A DNA stretch of 36,229 bases from Alphaproteobacteria bacterium (GTDB lineage Bacteria > Pseudomonadota > Alphaproteobacteria > Rhodospirillales > Casp-alpha2). The stretch lies in assembly GCA_014382345.1 (NCBI GenBank), contig JACNJX010000115.1, positions 1 to 36,229 of the forward strand, in the 5' to 3' direction. The notes beneath the pieces were generated by a model. That model did not search any database. It saw nothing but the letters and a program-made list of their open reading frames with translations, and was not told the DNA's origin. Below, one piece after another: positions 15,845-27,593 of this stretch. The first letter of the stretch is position 1; each line of letters starts with the position of its first letter. The position numbers were made by a program, and so were the translations under genes.

Positions 15845-16723
15845 ATGAAAACGTATGCAGCCCTTTTCTATAACGTGTTCAAAGTCCGAATCGGCCTTGC
15901 CATCATGATGAGTGCGTTGGCCGGGATAGCGGTCATGCCCGCCGTCTCCCCCGCGGTCTCCTTATCGGGCTGGCAAATTACCGTCCTCGCGCTCTCCGTC
16001 CTGGGGTCGTCGGCGGCCGCCGGGGCCTTCAACCACGTCATGGAACGGGATCTGGACGCGCGCATGAAGCGGACCCGGAACCGGCCTTTCGTGACCGGTC
16101 AACTAAACGCCGGGCCGGCATGGTACTTCGGCATCAGCGCCCTGTTGGCGGTCTCCGTCGGGACCGCGGCCTATGTGCTGAACGGCATGGCGGCGCTTTA
16201 CGTTTTTCTCGGCGCCTTTGTTTACGGCGTCGTCTATACGGTATGGCTGAAACGCAAGACCGTCTGGAACATCGTCGTCGGCGGATTGTCGGGCAGTTTC
16301 GCCGTGCTGGCGGGCGCGGCCGCCGTTGACCCGGCGCTGTCCGCGCAAGCCCTGGTGCTGGCGGTGGTGCTGTTCTTGTGGACACCGCCCCACTTCTGGA
16401 GCCTGGCAGCCGCCTTGAGCGAAGATTACGCCTGCGCCGGCGTGCCGATGCTGCCGGTCGTCGTCGGCCCGAAAAAGGCGGCCCGGATTATCCTGATCAA
16501 CACCGTCCTTCTGGTCGGCTTGTCGATGGCGCCCGTGGCCTATGGGTTGGGCTGGCTGTACTGGGCCGGTGCCGGAATCGGAGGGACCTATTTCCTCTAC
16601 CGGTCCCTGCAATATGCCGCCGACCCGACTCCCGCTAAAGCCATGAAAAATTTCTTCGCCTCGCTGATCCAACTCAGCCTGTTGGTCCTGGGCGCGCTAG
16701 CCGGGGCCCTGACGGGGATATGA
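15845..16723 (+). CDS. Protoheme IX farnesyltransferase (heme O synthase), CyoE/CtaB family
   Basis: This 292-residue UbiA-family prenyltransferase has about nine membrane helices. It converts heme B to heme O by adding a farnesyl group. The first Asp-rich motif is N63 to D71 (NHVMERDLDARMKRTRNRP), and LWTPPHFWSLA near residue 177 is the CyoE signature before the second loop. It lies between reductase subunit I and the SCO gene, eight bases before the latter. This suggests the reductase carries a farnesylated heme. No heme A synthase is in the window, so heme O could be the final product used here or only an intermediate. The ribosome binding site (GGTGAG) is modest. Confidence 0.88.
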   Translation: MKTYAALFYNVFKVRIGLAIMMSALAGIAVMPAVSPAVSLSGWQITVLALSVLGSSAAAGAFNHVMERDLDARMKRTRNRPFVTGQLNAGPAWYFGISALLAVSVGTAAYVLNGMAALYVFLGAFVYGVVYTVWLKRKTVWNIVVGGLSGSFAVLAGAAAVDPALSAQALVLAVVLFLWTPPHFWSLAAALSEDYACAGVPMLPVVVGPKKAARIILINTVLLVGLSMAPVAYGLGWLYWAGAGIGGTYFLYRSLQYAADPTPAKAMKNFFASLIQLSLLVLGALAGALTGI

Positions 16724-16730
16724 CCGATAT

Positions 16731-17555
16731 ATGACAAGGCGAATTCCTACCCTTCTCCTGGCAGCGCTGTTGACGCTGGGCGCTTATCCAGGCGCGGCAT
16801 CAGAAACCGAACTAGATGAAAAACAGGCCGTCACCCTGAGTCAAGCGGCGCTGGGAAAAAGTATCGGCGACGCCCGGCTGACCGATGCTTCCGGGCGCAC
16901 CGTGCATCTCTCCGATTACCGGGACAAACCGCTGGTGATGAATTTCATTTACACAAGCTGCGCGCACAGCTGCGGCGTGATGACGCTGATGCTGAGCGAT
17001 GCTTACGAAAATGCCCGCGACGTTTTCGGACTTAACAGCTTCAACGCCGTGACCATCGGCTTCGATACCGCCAACGACACACCGGAACGCATGCGCGCAT
17101 ATGCCCGCAAGCAGGGCGTCGAGGGAACCCCCGGCTGGCGGTTCATGAGCACGGACTCAGATACCGTGAATAAACTGATGGCGGCGGCCGGATTCACCTA
17201 TGCTCCCTCACCCAAGGGGTTTGATCACATGGACCAGGTTACGGTGATTGACGCCAAGGGCATCATCAACACACAGATCTACGGTGCCACCTTTGAGAAG
17301 CCGCTGTTGATGGAACCCCTGAAGGAGATGTTGTTCGGCACGCCCCGGCCCTACCGCAGCCTTGAAGACCTGATTAAGAAGGTGCGCCTGTTCTGCACCC
17401 TCTATGACCCCAAGACCGACCGCTACCTGTTCGATTATTCCCTGTTCATCCAGATCGCGGTGGGGCTGATGATTATCGTCGCCGTCATCGTTTTTCTGGC
17501 GCGTGAACTGATCGGCGGCGGGCAGTCCCATAACCGCAAGGAACGCTCTGTCTGA
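16731..17555 (+). CDS. senC: SCO1/SenC copper chaperone with C-terminal membrane helix
   Basis: This 274-residue exported protein has a thioredoxin fold and inserts copper into the CuA site of subunit II. A signal peptide covers about residues 1-23. The copper ligands are C77 and C81 in the TSCAHSC motif and H166 in GFDHMDQVTVID. After the SCO domain comes an extension with a second membrane helix (about 240-262), which ordinary SCO proteins lack. It follows the heme O synthase by seven bases. SenC next to NO-reductase-like subunits is also known from the norSY-senC clusters of ammonia oxidisers. The role in CuA maturation is well established for the family. Confidence 0.9.
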   Translation: MTRRIPTLLLAALLTLGAYPGAASETELDEKQAVTLSQAALGKSIGDARLTDASGRTVHLSDYRDKPLVMNFIYTSCAHSCGVMTLMLSDAYENARDVFGLNSFNAVTIGFDTANDTPERMRAYARKQGVEGTPGWRFMSTDSDTVNKLMAAAGFTYAPSPKGFDHMDQVTVIDAKGIINTQIYGATFEKPLLMEPLKEMLFGTPRPYRSLEDLIKKVRLFCTLYDPKTDRYLFDYSLFIQIAVGLMIIVAVIVFLARELIGGGQSHNRKERSV

Positions 17556-17596
17556 CGACTCGACCGCCCCGGATAAGCACATCATAATAAAAGACA

Positions 17597-19147
17597 ATGC
17601 TCACGCTCCTACAATATCCCCTGCGCCGCACACTGGATTGGTTCGAACGCCTGTTCGACAGGCCCTTCGGGGCGAAGTGGAACCCGCTTCGCCAGCCCGG
17701 AACCCTGGCGTTTTTCTTTTTCTGGGTTTCCGCCGTTACCGGCATCTATGTCTTCATCCTGTTTGATACCTCTATTGGCGGCGCTTTTTTGTCGGTCGAG
17801 TCGATGACCGAACAATGGTATCTCGGCGGCGTCATGCGCAGCCTGCACCGCTATGCGTCGGACGCCATGGTGCTGACGGCGATAGTACATCTGGCGCGCG
17901 AATTCTCCCTCGACCGCTACCGGGGGGTCCGGTGGTTCTCCTGGTTTACCGGCATTCCGGTGATTTGGCTGCTCTTCCTATCCGGCATCAGCGGCTATTG
18001 GCTGGTGTGGGACCAACTGGCGCAATACGTTGCCATCGGTTCCATGGAGTGGATCGACTGGCTCGGCATTTTCGGCGAACCGGTGGCCAATAATTTCCTC
18101 TCCCGCGACAGCCTGGATGACCGCTTCTTCAGTCTTTTGGTGTTCATCCACATTTTCGGCCCGTTGTTCCTGCTGTTCATGATGTGGATTCACATCCTGC
18201 GCATCAACCGGTCCCGGACCAATCCGCCGCGTGGGCTGGCGATCGGCAGCTTCGTCATGCTGCTGGCGTTGTCCTTCGCTCATCCGGCGGTCAGCCACGG
18301 CCCCGCCGACTTGGGCATGGTGCCGGCGGTGCTGAACCTGGACTGGTTTTTCATGGCGCTTTACCCGGCCTTCGATGCCTGGGGGCCGGGAGCGTTGTGG
18401 GCCATCGCCTTCGGCGGATCGCTGTTCATGTGCATCATGCCGTGGCTTCCGCCCCTGAAACGGGCGCCGGCGCCGGAGGTCCTCCTCGAACAATGCAACG
18501 GCTGCACCCGGTGTTTCGAGGACTGCCCTTACGGCGCGGTGTCCATGCAGCCCCGCACCGACGGGCGGCCCTTCGCCAAAGAGGCCACCGTCAACGCCGA
18601 TCTATGCACGGCGTGCGGCATCTGTGTCGGCGCGTGCCCCATGTCGACGCCGTTTCGCCATAGCGGTGGGCTGAAAACCGGCATCGATTTCCAGGATCCG
18701 TCTCTGGATAGCGTCCAGACCAACATGGCGGACGCCATGCAAAAGGCCCGCGAGGGACGGAACCGGGAGCAACCCGCCGTGCTGGTTATCGGCTGTGACC
18801 ACGGCGCCGACCTTAGTGCTATCGGCGCAGGCAACGTCGCCAGCCTGAAACTTTCGTGCATCGGCATGCTGCCGCCGTCGTTCCTCGACTACGCGTTGGC
18901 CGGTGACGGCGTCGATGGCGTACTGTTGACGGGGTGCGGAGACGGGGATTGTTTCCACCGCTTCGGCGTCCAGTGGACCGAAGACCGCATGGCCGGGCTG
19001 CGCGACCCTTACCTGAGGAAACGGGTGCCCCGCGAGAGACTGCATGCCTGCTGGTCCACCGAGCCGGATGCATTGGCAGCCGAACTGAAGACTTTTAGCG
19101 ACCGCCTGGCGGCCCAAGGTGAGCACGAGGAGACGGGAGATGAATGA
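17597..19147 (+). CDS. Cytochrome b / two-cluster ferredoxin / MvhD-like fusion protein
   Basis: This 516-residue membrane protein joins three modules. Residues about 35-285 are a cytochrome b6-like N-terminal domain with bis-His pairs H84/H185 and H98/H199, spaced 14 as in bc1/b6f. Residues 300-350 hold two [4Fe-4S] motifs: C300, C303, C306, C310, and C337, C340, C343, C347. Residues about 394-490 (VLVIGCDHGADLSAIG, then LLTGCGDGDCFHR) resemble the hydrogenase iron-sulfur subunit MvhD, with C400, C421, C447 and C452. It probably carries electrons between the quinone pool and cytoplasmic iron-sulfur or flavin partners. It follows senC by 41 bases and overlaps the next gene as ATGAATGA, so it belongs to the operon. 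The ribosome binding site is weak. The direction of electron flow is unknown. Confidence 0.82.
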   Translation: MLTLLQYPLRRTLDWFERLFDRPFGAKWNPLRQPGTLAFFFFWVSAVTGIYVFILFDTSIGGAFLSVESMTEQWYLGGVMRSLHRYASDAMVLTAIVHLAREFSLDRYRGVRWFSWFTGIPVIWLLFLSGISGYWLVWDQLAQYVAIGSMEWIDWLGIFGEPVANNFLSRDSLDDRFFSLLVFIHIFGPLFLLFMMWIHILRINRSRTNPPRGLAIGSFVMLLALSFAHPAVSHGPADLGMVPAVLNLDWFFMALYPAFDAWGPGALWAIAFGGSLFMCIMPWLPPLKRAPAPEVLLEQCNGCTRCFEDCPYGAVSMQPRTDGRPFAKEATVNADLCTACGICVGACPMSTPFRHSGGLKTGIDFQDPSLDSVQTNMADAMQKAREGRNREQPAVLVIGCDHGADLSAIGAGNVASLKLSCIGMLPPSFLDYALAGDGVDGVLLTGCGDGDCFHRFGVQWTEDRMAGLRDPYLRKRVPRERLHACWSTEPDALAAELKTFSDRLAAQGEHEETGDE

Positions 19148-19871
19148 GTCTCCCAACATCTATTACATCATCGGGCCGCTGCTCATCTTCGGGCCTCTGT
19201 TTTTATGGATTCTGTACAACCTCGGAGTCCGGGAACTTTTTAGAATTCCAGGCGATATTCGCCGCCAGCGCCAACGCGAAGCCGAAGACGCCAACCGATT
19301 CCGCGAAGAACACGCCCGCAAGCGCGGCACCGGGCTGTCGGGCGGCGTCAAAGACGCCAATATCACGCCCTTGGGCCTGTTTGCCCAGGCCGTCACCTAT
19401 ATATGGTTCGCCGCCGTCATTGGCTTTTTTGCGGCCCAGCCGCCTTATACCTACAACCCCTCGGGCGACGCCCTGCTCAAGCTCAGCCTCAGCCATCCGG
19501 GCAAACGCAAGGTCGAATGCCGCAGACGCTCAGCCCAGGAACTGGCCAAGCTTGCGGCCAACATGCGCGCGCCCAATGTATGTTCGCGCGAACGCTGGCC
19601 GGTGTATGTAGAGATCGAAATCGACGGCGACATCGTGTTCCGGAAAAGCGCCCGGCCGAACGGCCTGTCCAAGGACGGCCCGTCGATTTTTTATATCGTC
19701 CGAACGATCAAGGCCGGGGAGCATGTTCTCGCCATGCGGCTCAGGGAACGTACACGGGACAAGGAGGGGAATGACTTCGATTTCGAAAAAAATCTGCCCG
19801 TTACGCTTAAATCCGGTCAGGTCCTGGCCGTCGAATTTCACGCCGCCAAGGGCGGTTTCGTGGTCCAATAA
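19140..19871 (+). CDS. Membrane protein of unknown function in the reductase operon
   Basis: This is a 243-residue protein I do not recognise. A first membrane helix spans about 9-29 (YYIIGPLLIFGPLFLWILY). A basic cytoplasmic-looking segment IRRQRQREAEDANRFREEHA follows, then a second helix around 82-98. The C-terminal domain of ~140 residues is rich in alternating hydrophobic residues and two Cys, and probably forms an exported beta-sandwich (IEIDGDIVFRKS, IKAGEHVLAMRL). ATG 19140 overlaps the previous stop and has GAGGAG before it. A GTG seven codons earlier is less likely. Its place after the fusion protein suggests an accessory or assembly role. The norSY-senC clusters of nitrifiers also end in an uncharacterised orf1, but I cannot tell whether they are related. 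Confidence 0.7.
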   Translation: MNESPNIYYIIGPLLIFGPLFLWILYNLGVRELFRIPGDIRRQRQREAEDANRFREEHARKRGTGLSGGVKDANITPLGLFAQAVTYIWFAAVIGFFAAQPPYTYNPSGDALLKLSLSHPGKRKVECRRRSAQELAKLAANMRAPNVCSRERWPVYVEIEIDGDIVFRKSARPNGLSKDGPSIFYIVRTIKAGEHVLAMRLRERTRDKEGNDFDFEKNLPVTLKSGQVLAVEFHAAKGGFVVQ

Positions 19872-19895
19872 GCCATCCAAAAGGAACGGATCTTG

Positions 19896-20309
19896 ATGCA
19901 ACAACCGCTTAAAATTATCTGGAGGAAGGATTTCGAAACCGGCAATGTGGAAATCGATCACGAACACCGTGAAATCATCCATCGGCTAAACGTCTTTTTC
20001 GCCTTTGCCGCGGCCGGTAAGACCGGCGAAGAGGCCACTTTTAAACTAGGCGAGGTCTATGCCTGGATTTCAGCACATTTCGCGCTTGAGGAAACCATCA
20101 TGCGGGCGCATAACTACGACCAGTTCGAGGATCACAAGGCGGATCACGAACGCCTGTTGGATGATATTCGCGACATCATGGACGAATGCCGGGCCGGCAC
20201 CTTCACCGGAAAAGACGCCGCTTTGCAGGAAAAGCTCGAGGCGTGGTTCGTCGGACACTTCAAACTGATGGATTCCCGCCTGCACAGGATGCTTCATTTC
20301 GCGCCCTGA
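19896..20309 (+). CDS. Bacteriohemerythrin, last gene of the reductase operon
   Basis: This 137-residue hemerythrin domain protein begins IIWRKDFETGNVEIDHEHRE. HFALEETIMRAHNYDQFEDH and KADHERLL supply the central His/Glu ligands, and WFVGHFKLMDSRL supplies the last His and Asp. It should hold a diiron site able to bind O2 or NO. ATG 19896 follows AAGGAA. A TTG codon directly before it is in frame but adds nothing. The gene starts 24 bases after the previous stop and is thus probably co-transcribed with the reductase genes. It differs clearly from the hemerythrin at 12746-13183, so it is not a recent duplication. The two bracket the operon. Confidence 0.9.
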   Translation: MQQPLKIIWRKDFETGNVEIDHEHREIIHRLNVFFAFAAAGKTGEEATFKLGEVYAWISAHFALEETIMRAHNYDQFEDHKADHERLLDDIRDIMDECRAGTFTGKDAALQEKLEAWFVGHFKLMDSRLHRMLHFAP

Positions 20310-20347
20310 CCGAATCACCCTTTCCCTGTAACACCTCTAAAAATATG

Positions 20348-20353
20348 TATAAT
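20348..20353 (+). promoter_or_regulatory. -10 element of the Crp/Fnr regulator gene
   Basis: A perfect TATAAT lies 49 bases before the regulator start codon. No good -35 or FNR-type box is visible upstream, so expression may be constitutive or activator-assisted. Confidence 0.45.
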
Positions 20354-20401
20354 GAGGGCCGCCGGAACCCGGGAGCATCTTCCCGATTAAGGAGTCTATG
20401 G

Positions 20402-21109
20402 ATGCTGCAAGACGAAGACCTTTCGATCATTCGCCGAATCCCCTTGTTTGGGAGCATGTCGGACGAGGTCCTGGCGACCCTGCTCGGCAACGCGTTCCCC
20501 AAGGAATACCCGAAGGGCAAGGTACTGTTCATCCGGGGTGAGCCGGCGGATTGCTTTTATATCGTGCTCGGCGGATGGGTGAAGGTCTACCGGGAAACCC
20601 CGGACGGCGACGAGGCCGTGTTCGGCGTATTCACGCAAGGGGAATCCCTGGCCGAAGCGGCGGCCTTTCTGGGCAAGGATTATCCGGCCAGTGCCCAGGT
20701 CGTCGAGCAGGCGCGCCTGTTGCCGATCCTTTCCAAACCGTTCTGCAGCCATGTCACCGAAATCCCGGAAATCGCCATGGGCATGCTCGCATCCATGTCC
20801 AAACGCGCACACCAGCACGTCGCCGATATCGAGCAGTTGAAAACCCGCTCGGCGACGCTCCGGGTGGTCGATTTCCTGCTCAAACTGTGCCCGGTGAAAG
20901 AAGGCTCGGCGGTGATCTCCCTGCCTTACGACAAGTCGCTGATTTCACGCCGCCTCGGCATGCAGCCGGAAAGCCTGTCCAGGATTCTCGGCAAACTGCG
21001 CAAGCAGGGCGTTAAAACCGAAATGAACCGGGTGATGATTTCCGACGTTGCGGACTTGGTCGACTTTGCCAACGGCGCAGGCTCAAAAAACCAGGCGGCC
21101 GCCAGTTAG
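20402..21109 (+). CDS. Crp/Fnr-family regulator, Dnr/NnrR-like
   Basis: This 235-residue transcription factor has an N-terminal cyclic-nucleotide-type sensor domain (about 10-130), a long dimer helix, and a winged helix-turn-helix (about 179-205: SLISRRLGMQPESLSRILGK). The recognition helix has E190-x2-S193-R194, the pattern that lets FNR-family proteins read TTGA half-sites, and five TTGAY-N4-RTCAA boxes lie in this window. There is no N-terminal Cys cluster, so it is not an O2-sensing FNR. Dnr/NnrR-type NO sensing through heme is the best fit. ATG 20402 has AAGGAG eight bases upstream. It lies after the second hemerythrin and converges on nirX with eight bases between. Confidence 0.88.
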   Translation: MLQDEDLSIIRRIPLFGSMSDEVLATLLGNAFPKEYPKGKVLFIRGEPADCFYIVLGGWVKVYRETPDGDEAVFGVFTQGESLAEAAAFLGKDYPASAQVVEQARLLPILSKPFCSHVTEIPEIAMGMLASMSKRAHQHVADIEQLKTRSATLRVVDFLLKLCPVKEGSAVISLPYDKSLISRRLGMQPESLSRILGKLRKQGVKTEMNRVMISDVADLVDFANGAGSKNQAAAS

Positions 21110-21117
21110 CCTCCGCC

Positions 21118-22132
21118 CTATCCCTTTAAGAATTTCGTTCTACCGCCGGCATCGGTAAGCCATGCCGCGACATCCGCCCGCCCGGCGCGGGTTATCATGC
21201 TCGCGGCGCGTGTCATCATGCTCGCGGCGCGGGCTGGTGGCGCGGTAAAGATCGCCGTCGACAACGCATCCGCCGTAGTCGCATCCGGCGCGCTGACGCT
21301 GACGGCCCGGTAATGGCCGGGGCTGTCGCCGGAGGCGGGATCAAACAGGTGATGGTGGCGGCCCGAGGAATCAAAACGAGTGCCGCTGCCTGCCGATGTC
21401 GCCATCGCCCGGTTATCGAGGGGCACCGTCAGCGTGCCTCCGGCCCCATCCGAACCCGCCAGCGCCCCGTCGAGCATCACGACCCAGGGGTTGCCGTTGC
21501 CGCGCCCATCGAGCGCACGCAATTCACCGAGGTTGACCAGAACGTTGGACCAGCCGTGCCTGCGCAGCAAATCCACCACCCGGTCGGTGATGTAACCTTG
21601 GGCTATTCCATTCAGCGTGATTTCCATTCCCCGCCCGAGAACGATACGCCCCTCCCGAATGTCCACCCGCCGGTAATCGACTAGCAATCGGGCGGCCTCC
21701 ACAGCCGTTCGGGGCGGTCCCGAACCATCTCCCGGATGGCCGGCGAAATGGTCTGCGTACAATCGCCACAGGGGTTGTACGCTGGCGTCAAAAGCACCGT
21801 CGCTGAGGTCCCCGAAGCGGCGGCATTCCGACAACAGCCGCACCATGTCGAGCGACGGCGCATCGAGAAAACCGTTCCGGTTGAGGCGGCAAAGGGCGGA
21901 CTCTGCCCGATAAAGACTGAATTCGGATTCCAGGCGTTCGATTTCCAGCACCGCCCGGCGGACGGCGTGTTCCGCTTCCTTGTGGTCCGCATGGTAAAGA
22001 ATAATCGACGCCTCCGCGCCCAGGGCAGTGCCGCGCCATTCGTAGCGGCGCAGAGGTGTCGCACAGACGGCCCCCGGCATCAGAAAACCGGCGCCAATGC
22101 CAGCGATCACCGTCAACGCCCGGCGCCGCGAT

Positions 22133-22149
<17 letters not shown>
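21118..22149 (-). CDS. nirX: FAD:protein FMN transferase (ApbE family, NirX-like)
   Basis: This 343-residue exported ApbE-family enzyme attaches FMN to Ser/Thr in target proteins. A basic start (MKQWNKSRRRALTV) and a signal peptide to about residue 30 are followed by YEWRGTALGAEASI, GAFDASVQPLWRLY, the core MEITLNGIAQGYITDRVVDL, and RHHHLFDPASGDSPGHYRAVSV. Its start overlaps the end of nirI by 17 bases and has GGAGG ahead. The obvious substrate is the FMN-binding domain of NirI, as for NosX/NosR and Paracoccus NirX/NirI. One oddity is a 21-base tandem duplication near the C-terminus that repeats the peptide AASMMTR/AASMITR. Confidence 0.88.
21194..21231. repeat. 21-base tandem duplication inside nirX
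   Basis: ATCATGCTCGCGGCGCG occurs at 21194-21210 and again at 21215-21231, a period of 21 bases. The duplication keeps the frame and adds seven residues to the protein. Confidence 0.8.
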
Positions 22150-26222
<4,073 letters not shown>

Positions 26223-26260
26223 GGCCGGCTCAAAGACAATGACACAAGGCCCAGAAAAAG

Positions 26261-26297
26261 ACCGGCGGGATGAAGATGTATTCCGCCGGTTTTTTTG
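26261..26297 (+). terminator. Rho-independent terminator of nirS
   Basis: ACCGGCGG at 26261-26268 pairs with CCGCCGGT at 26283-26290, followed by TTTTTTT. It starts 39 bases after the nirS stop codon. Confidence 0.9.
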
Positions 26298-26318
26298 CGC
26301 CCGTTTTTTAAAAAATAA

Positions 26319-26729
26319 TCAGGGCGTGACGGTGACCGTGCCCCGCATGTCGTCGTCCTTCCAGTGCGGTCCGCAGAGATAGGGGAAGGTGCCGGGGGAC
26401 GGAAACGTGAATTCGTATTTTTCCTCGGGAAAAAACCGCTCCGACTCGGGCTCGCCCTTTTGCTTCAGCCAGACGCTGTGGCTGGTGCGCTTATCCACAT
26501 TGACCCAGCGCACCGTGGTGCCGGCCTTGACCGTGACGCTGGGCGGGCAGAACGTGTATTTGTAGGTCTTGATGACGACAACGCCGTCATTCTTGGCGTC
26601 GGGATAGACCTCCTTGTAGCGTTCTTCCGCCTTGGCGCAGATTTCCTTTTTTTCCGCGCTCATCCCCCCCCCTGCCCAGGCGGGGGCGGCGGCCAACATA
26701 AACCAGATCACCAGACAGAAATATTTCAT
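26319..26729 (-). CDS. Exported type 1 copper protein (plastocyanin/pseudoazurin-like)
   Basis: This 136-residue cupredoxin probably shuttles electrons in the periplasm. Its signal peptide ends near residue 19 (APAWA-GG). Type 1 copper ligands are H84 (TSHSVWLK) and C119, H122 and M128 in CGPHWKDDDM. The C-x2-H-x5-M spacing is longer by one than the usual pseudoazurin loop. Two further Cys (C31, C61) could form a disulfide. ATG 26729 has GGAGGT at good spacing. It lies 109 bases after the diheme cytochrome on the same strand, beyond a hairpin, so co-transcription is uncertain. Likely partners are the cd1 nitrite reductase or the CuA subunit of the reductase at 13.5 kb. Confidence 0.85.
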   Translation of the reverse strand: MKYFCLVIWFMLAAAPAWAGGGMSAEKKEICAKAEERYKEVYPDAKNDGVVVIKTYKYTFCPPSVTVKAGTTVRWVNVDKRTSHSVWLKQKGEPESERFFPEEKYEFTFPSPGTFPYLCGPHWKDDDMRGTVTVTP

Positions 26730-26761
26730 TGGCGTAACCTCCAAAGCACACAGGCCAAAAC

Positions 26762-26789
26762 ACCGGGAAGGCGCCAGGGCCTTCCCGGT
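26762..26789 (-). terminator. Hairpin between diheme cytochrome and cupredoxin genes
   Basis: ACCGGGAAGG (26762-26771) and CCTTCCCGGT (26780-26789) form a perfect 10-base stem with an 8-base loop, and outer CCAAA/TTTGG pairs extend it past one bulged base. On the minus strand it follows the diheme cytochrome stop and is trailed by GTTTT, so it is a plausible terminator or attenuator before the cupredoxin gene. Confidence 0.65.
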
Positions 26790-26838
26790 TTTGGCAGTTT
26801 GCTTCTTATGAACCCGATCCGTCAAATAACTGACAGGA

Positions 26839-27582
26839 TCACTCCTTGGGCAAGGTCATCGAATAGGCCAGGATGTCGAGCAGTATCTGGTCATCCAGGA
26901 TTCGCATCGCCGGCATCGCTTCGGCCGGCTGGCCATTGGCGATCTTGTGCAATATCTCCCACGGGTTCTTGTTGGAGTAATATGCGACCGCCTTCATGTC
27001 CTTGACCTTCTTGCCGTCGAGGCCGTGGCACTTCGAGCACATGGTTTCATAATAGGGCTTACCCTTCTCGGCATCGCCCTTGACCGCCTTGGTCTTGGAA
27101 TCAATGTACTTGTCCATGTCGTACTGACCCTTGCTGACGAACAACGCCAAGGCGTTGACCTCCTTGTCGGTCAGGTGGTCCTTAGTATAGCCGTGGGTCT
27201 TGTCGCGGATAATGGCGGCAATGGCCTTCGGGTCCTTGCCGGCGGATCCCCGAATGCCCTTGATGCCGGAATAATGGCTACCCTTGGCATAGACGCCGTC
27301 CTTGCCCTTGTAATCCCAGCCATGGCACTCCTTGCAGCGCCAAGTGCCCTTGCCGGACTTTTTCCCCTTGTCGCCGTAAGAGGGGTGCGTCTTCTTCGGC
27401 ACGGTACCATCGACAATTTTGTACCATTTGTCGTACAGCAACCCGCCGACGGAAATGGTGTAGACTTCCGTTTCGCCGGCCTGAGCCGGGCCGGAAGACA
27501 CCAGAGCCAGGGCGCCGGCGACGGAACAGGCCGCCACAATGGCGATCCCTTTAATACGTGATGCTAATTTGAATTTACTCAT
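26839..27582 (-). CDS. Periplasmic diheme cytochrome c (NirB/c-552-like)
   Basis: This is a 247-residue exported protein with two class I cytochrome domains. The signal peptide ends near residue 35 (PAQA-GE). The first heme site is C83-K-E-C-H87 in WRCKECHGWDYKGKDG. The second is C182-S-K-C-H186, with candidate Met ligands M223 and M226 in AMPAM. The ATG 27582 follows GAGGAGAAAG, and the gene begins 11 bases after nirT, so they form one operon. The order cd1 cytochrome, nirT, diheme cytochrome is the same as nirS-nirT-nirB of Pseudomonas stutzeri, where NirB is diheme cytochrome c-552. I have no alignment to prove orthology. It probably relays electrons from NirT to a terminal reductase. Confidence 0.82.
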   Translation of the reverse strand: MSKFKLASRIKGIAIVAACSVAGALALVSSGPAQAGETEVYTISVGGLLYDKWYKIVDGTVPKKTHPSYGDKGKKSGKGTWRCKECHGWDYKGKDGVYAKGSHYSGIKGIRGSAGKDPKAIAAIIRDKTHGYTKDHLTDKEVNALALFVSKGQYDMDKYIDSKTKAVKGDAEKGKPYYETMCSKCHGLDGKKVKDMKAVAYYSNKNPWEILHKIANGQPAEAMPAMRILDDQILLDILAYSMTLPKE

Positions 27583-27593
27583 GGACTTTCTCC

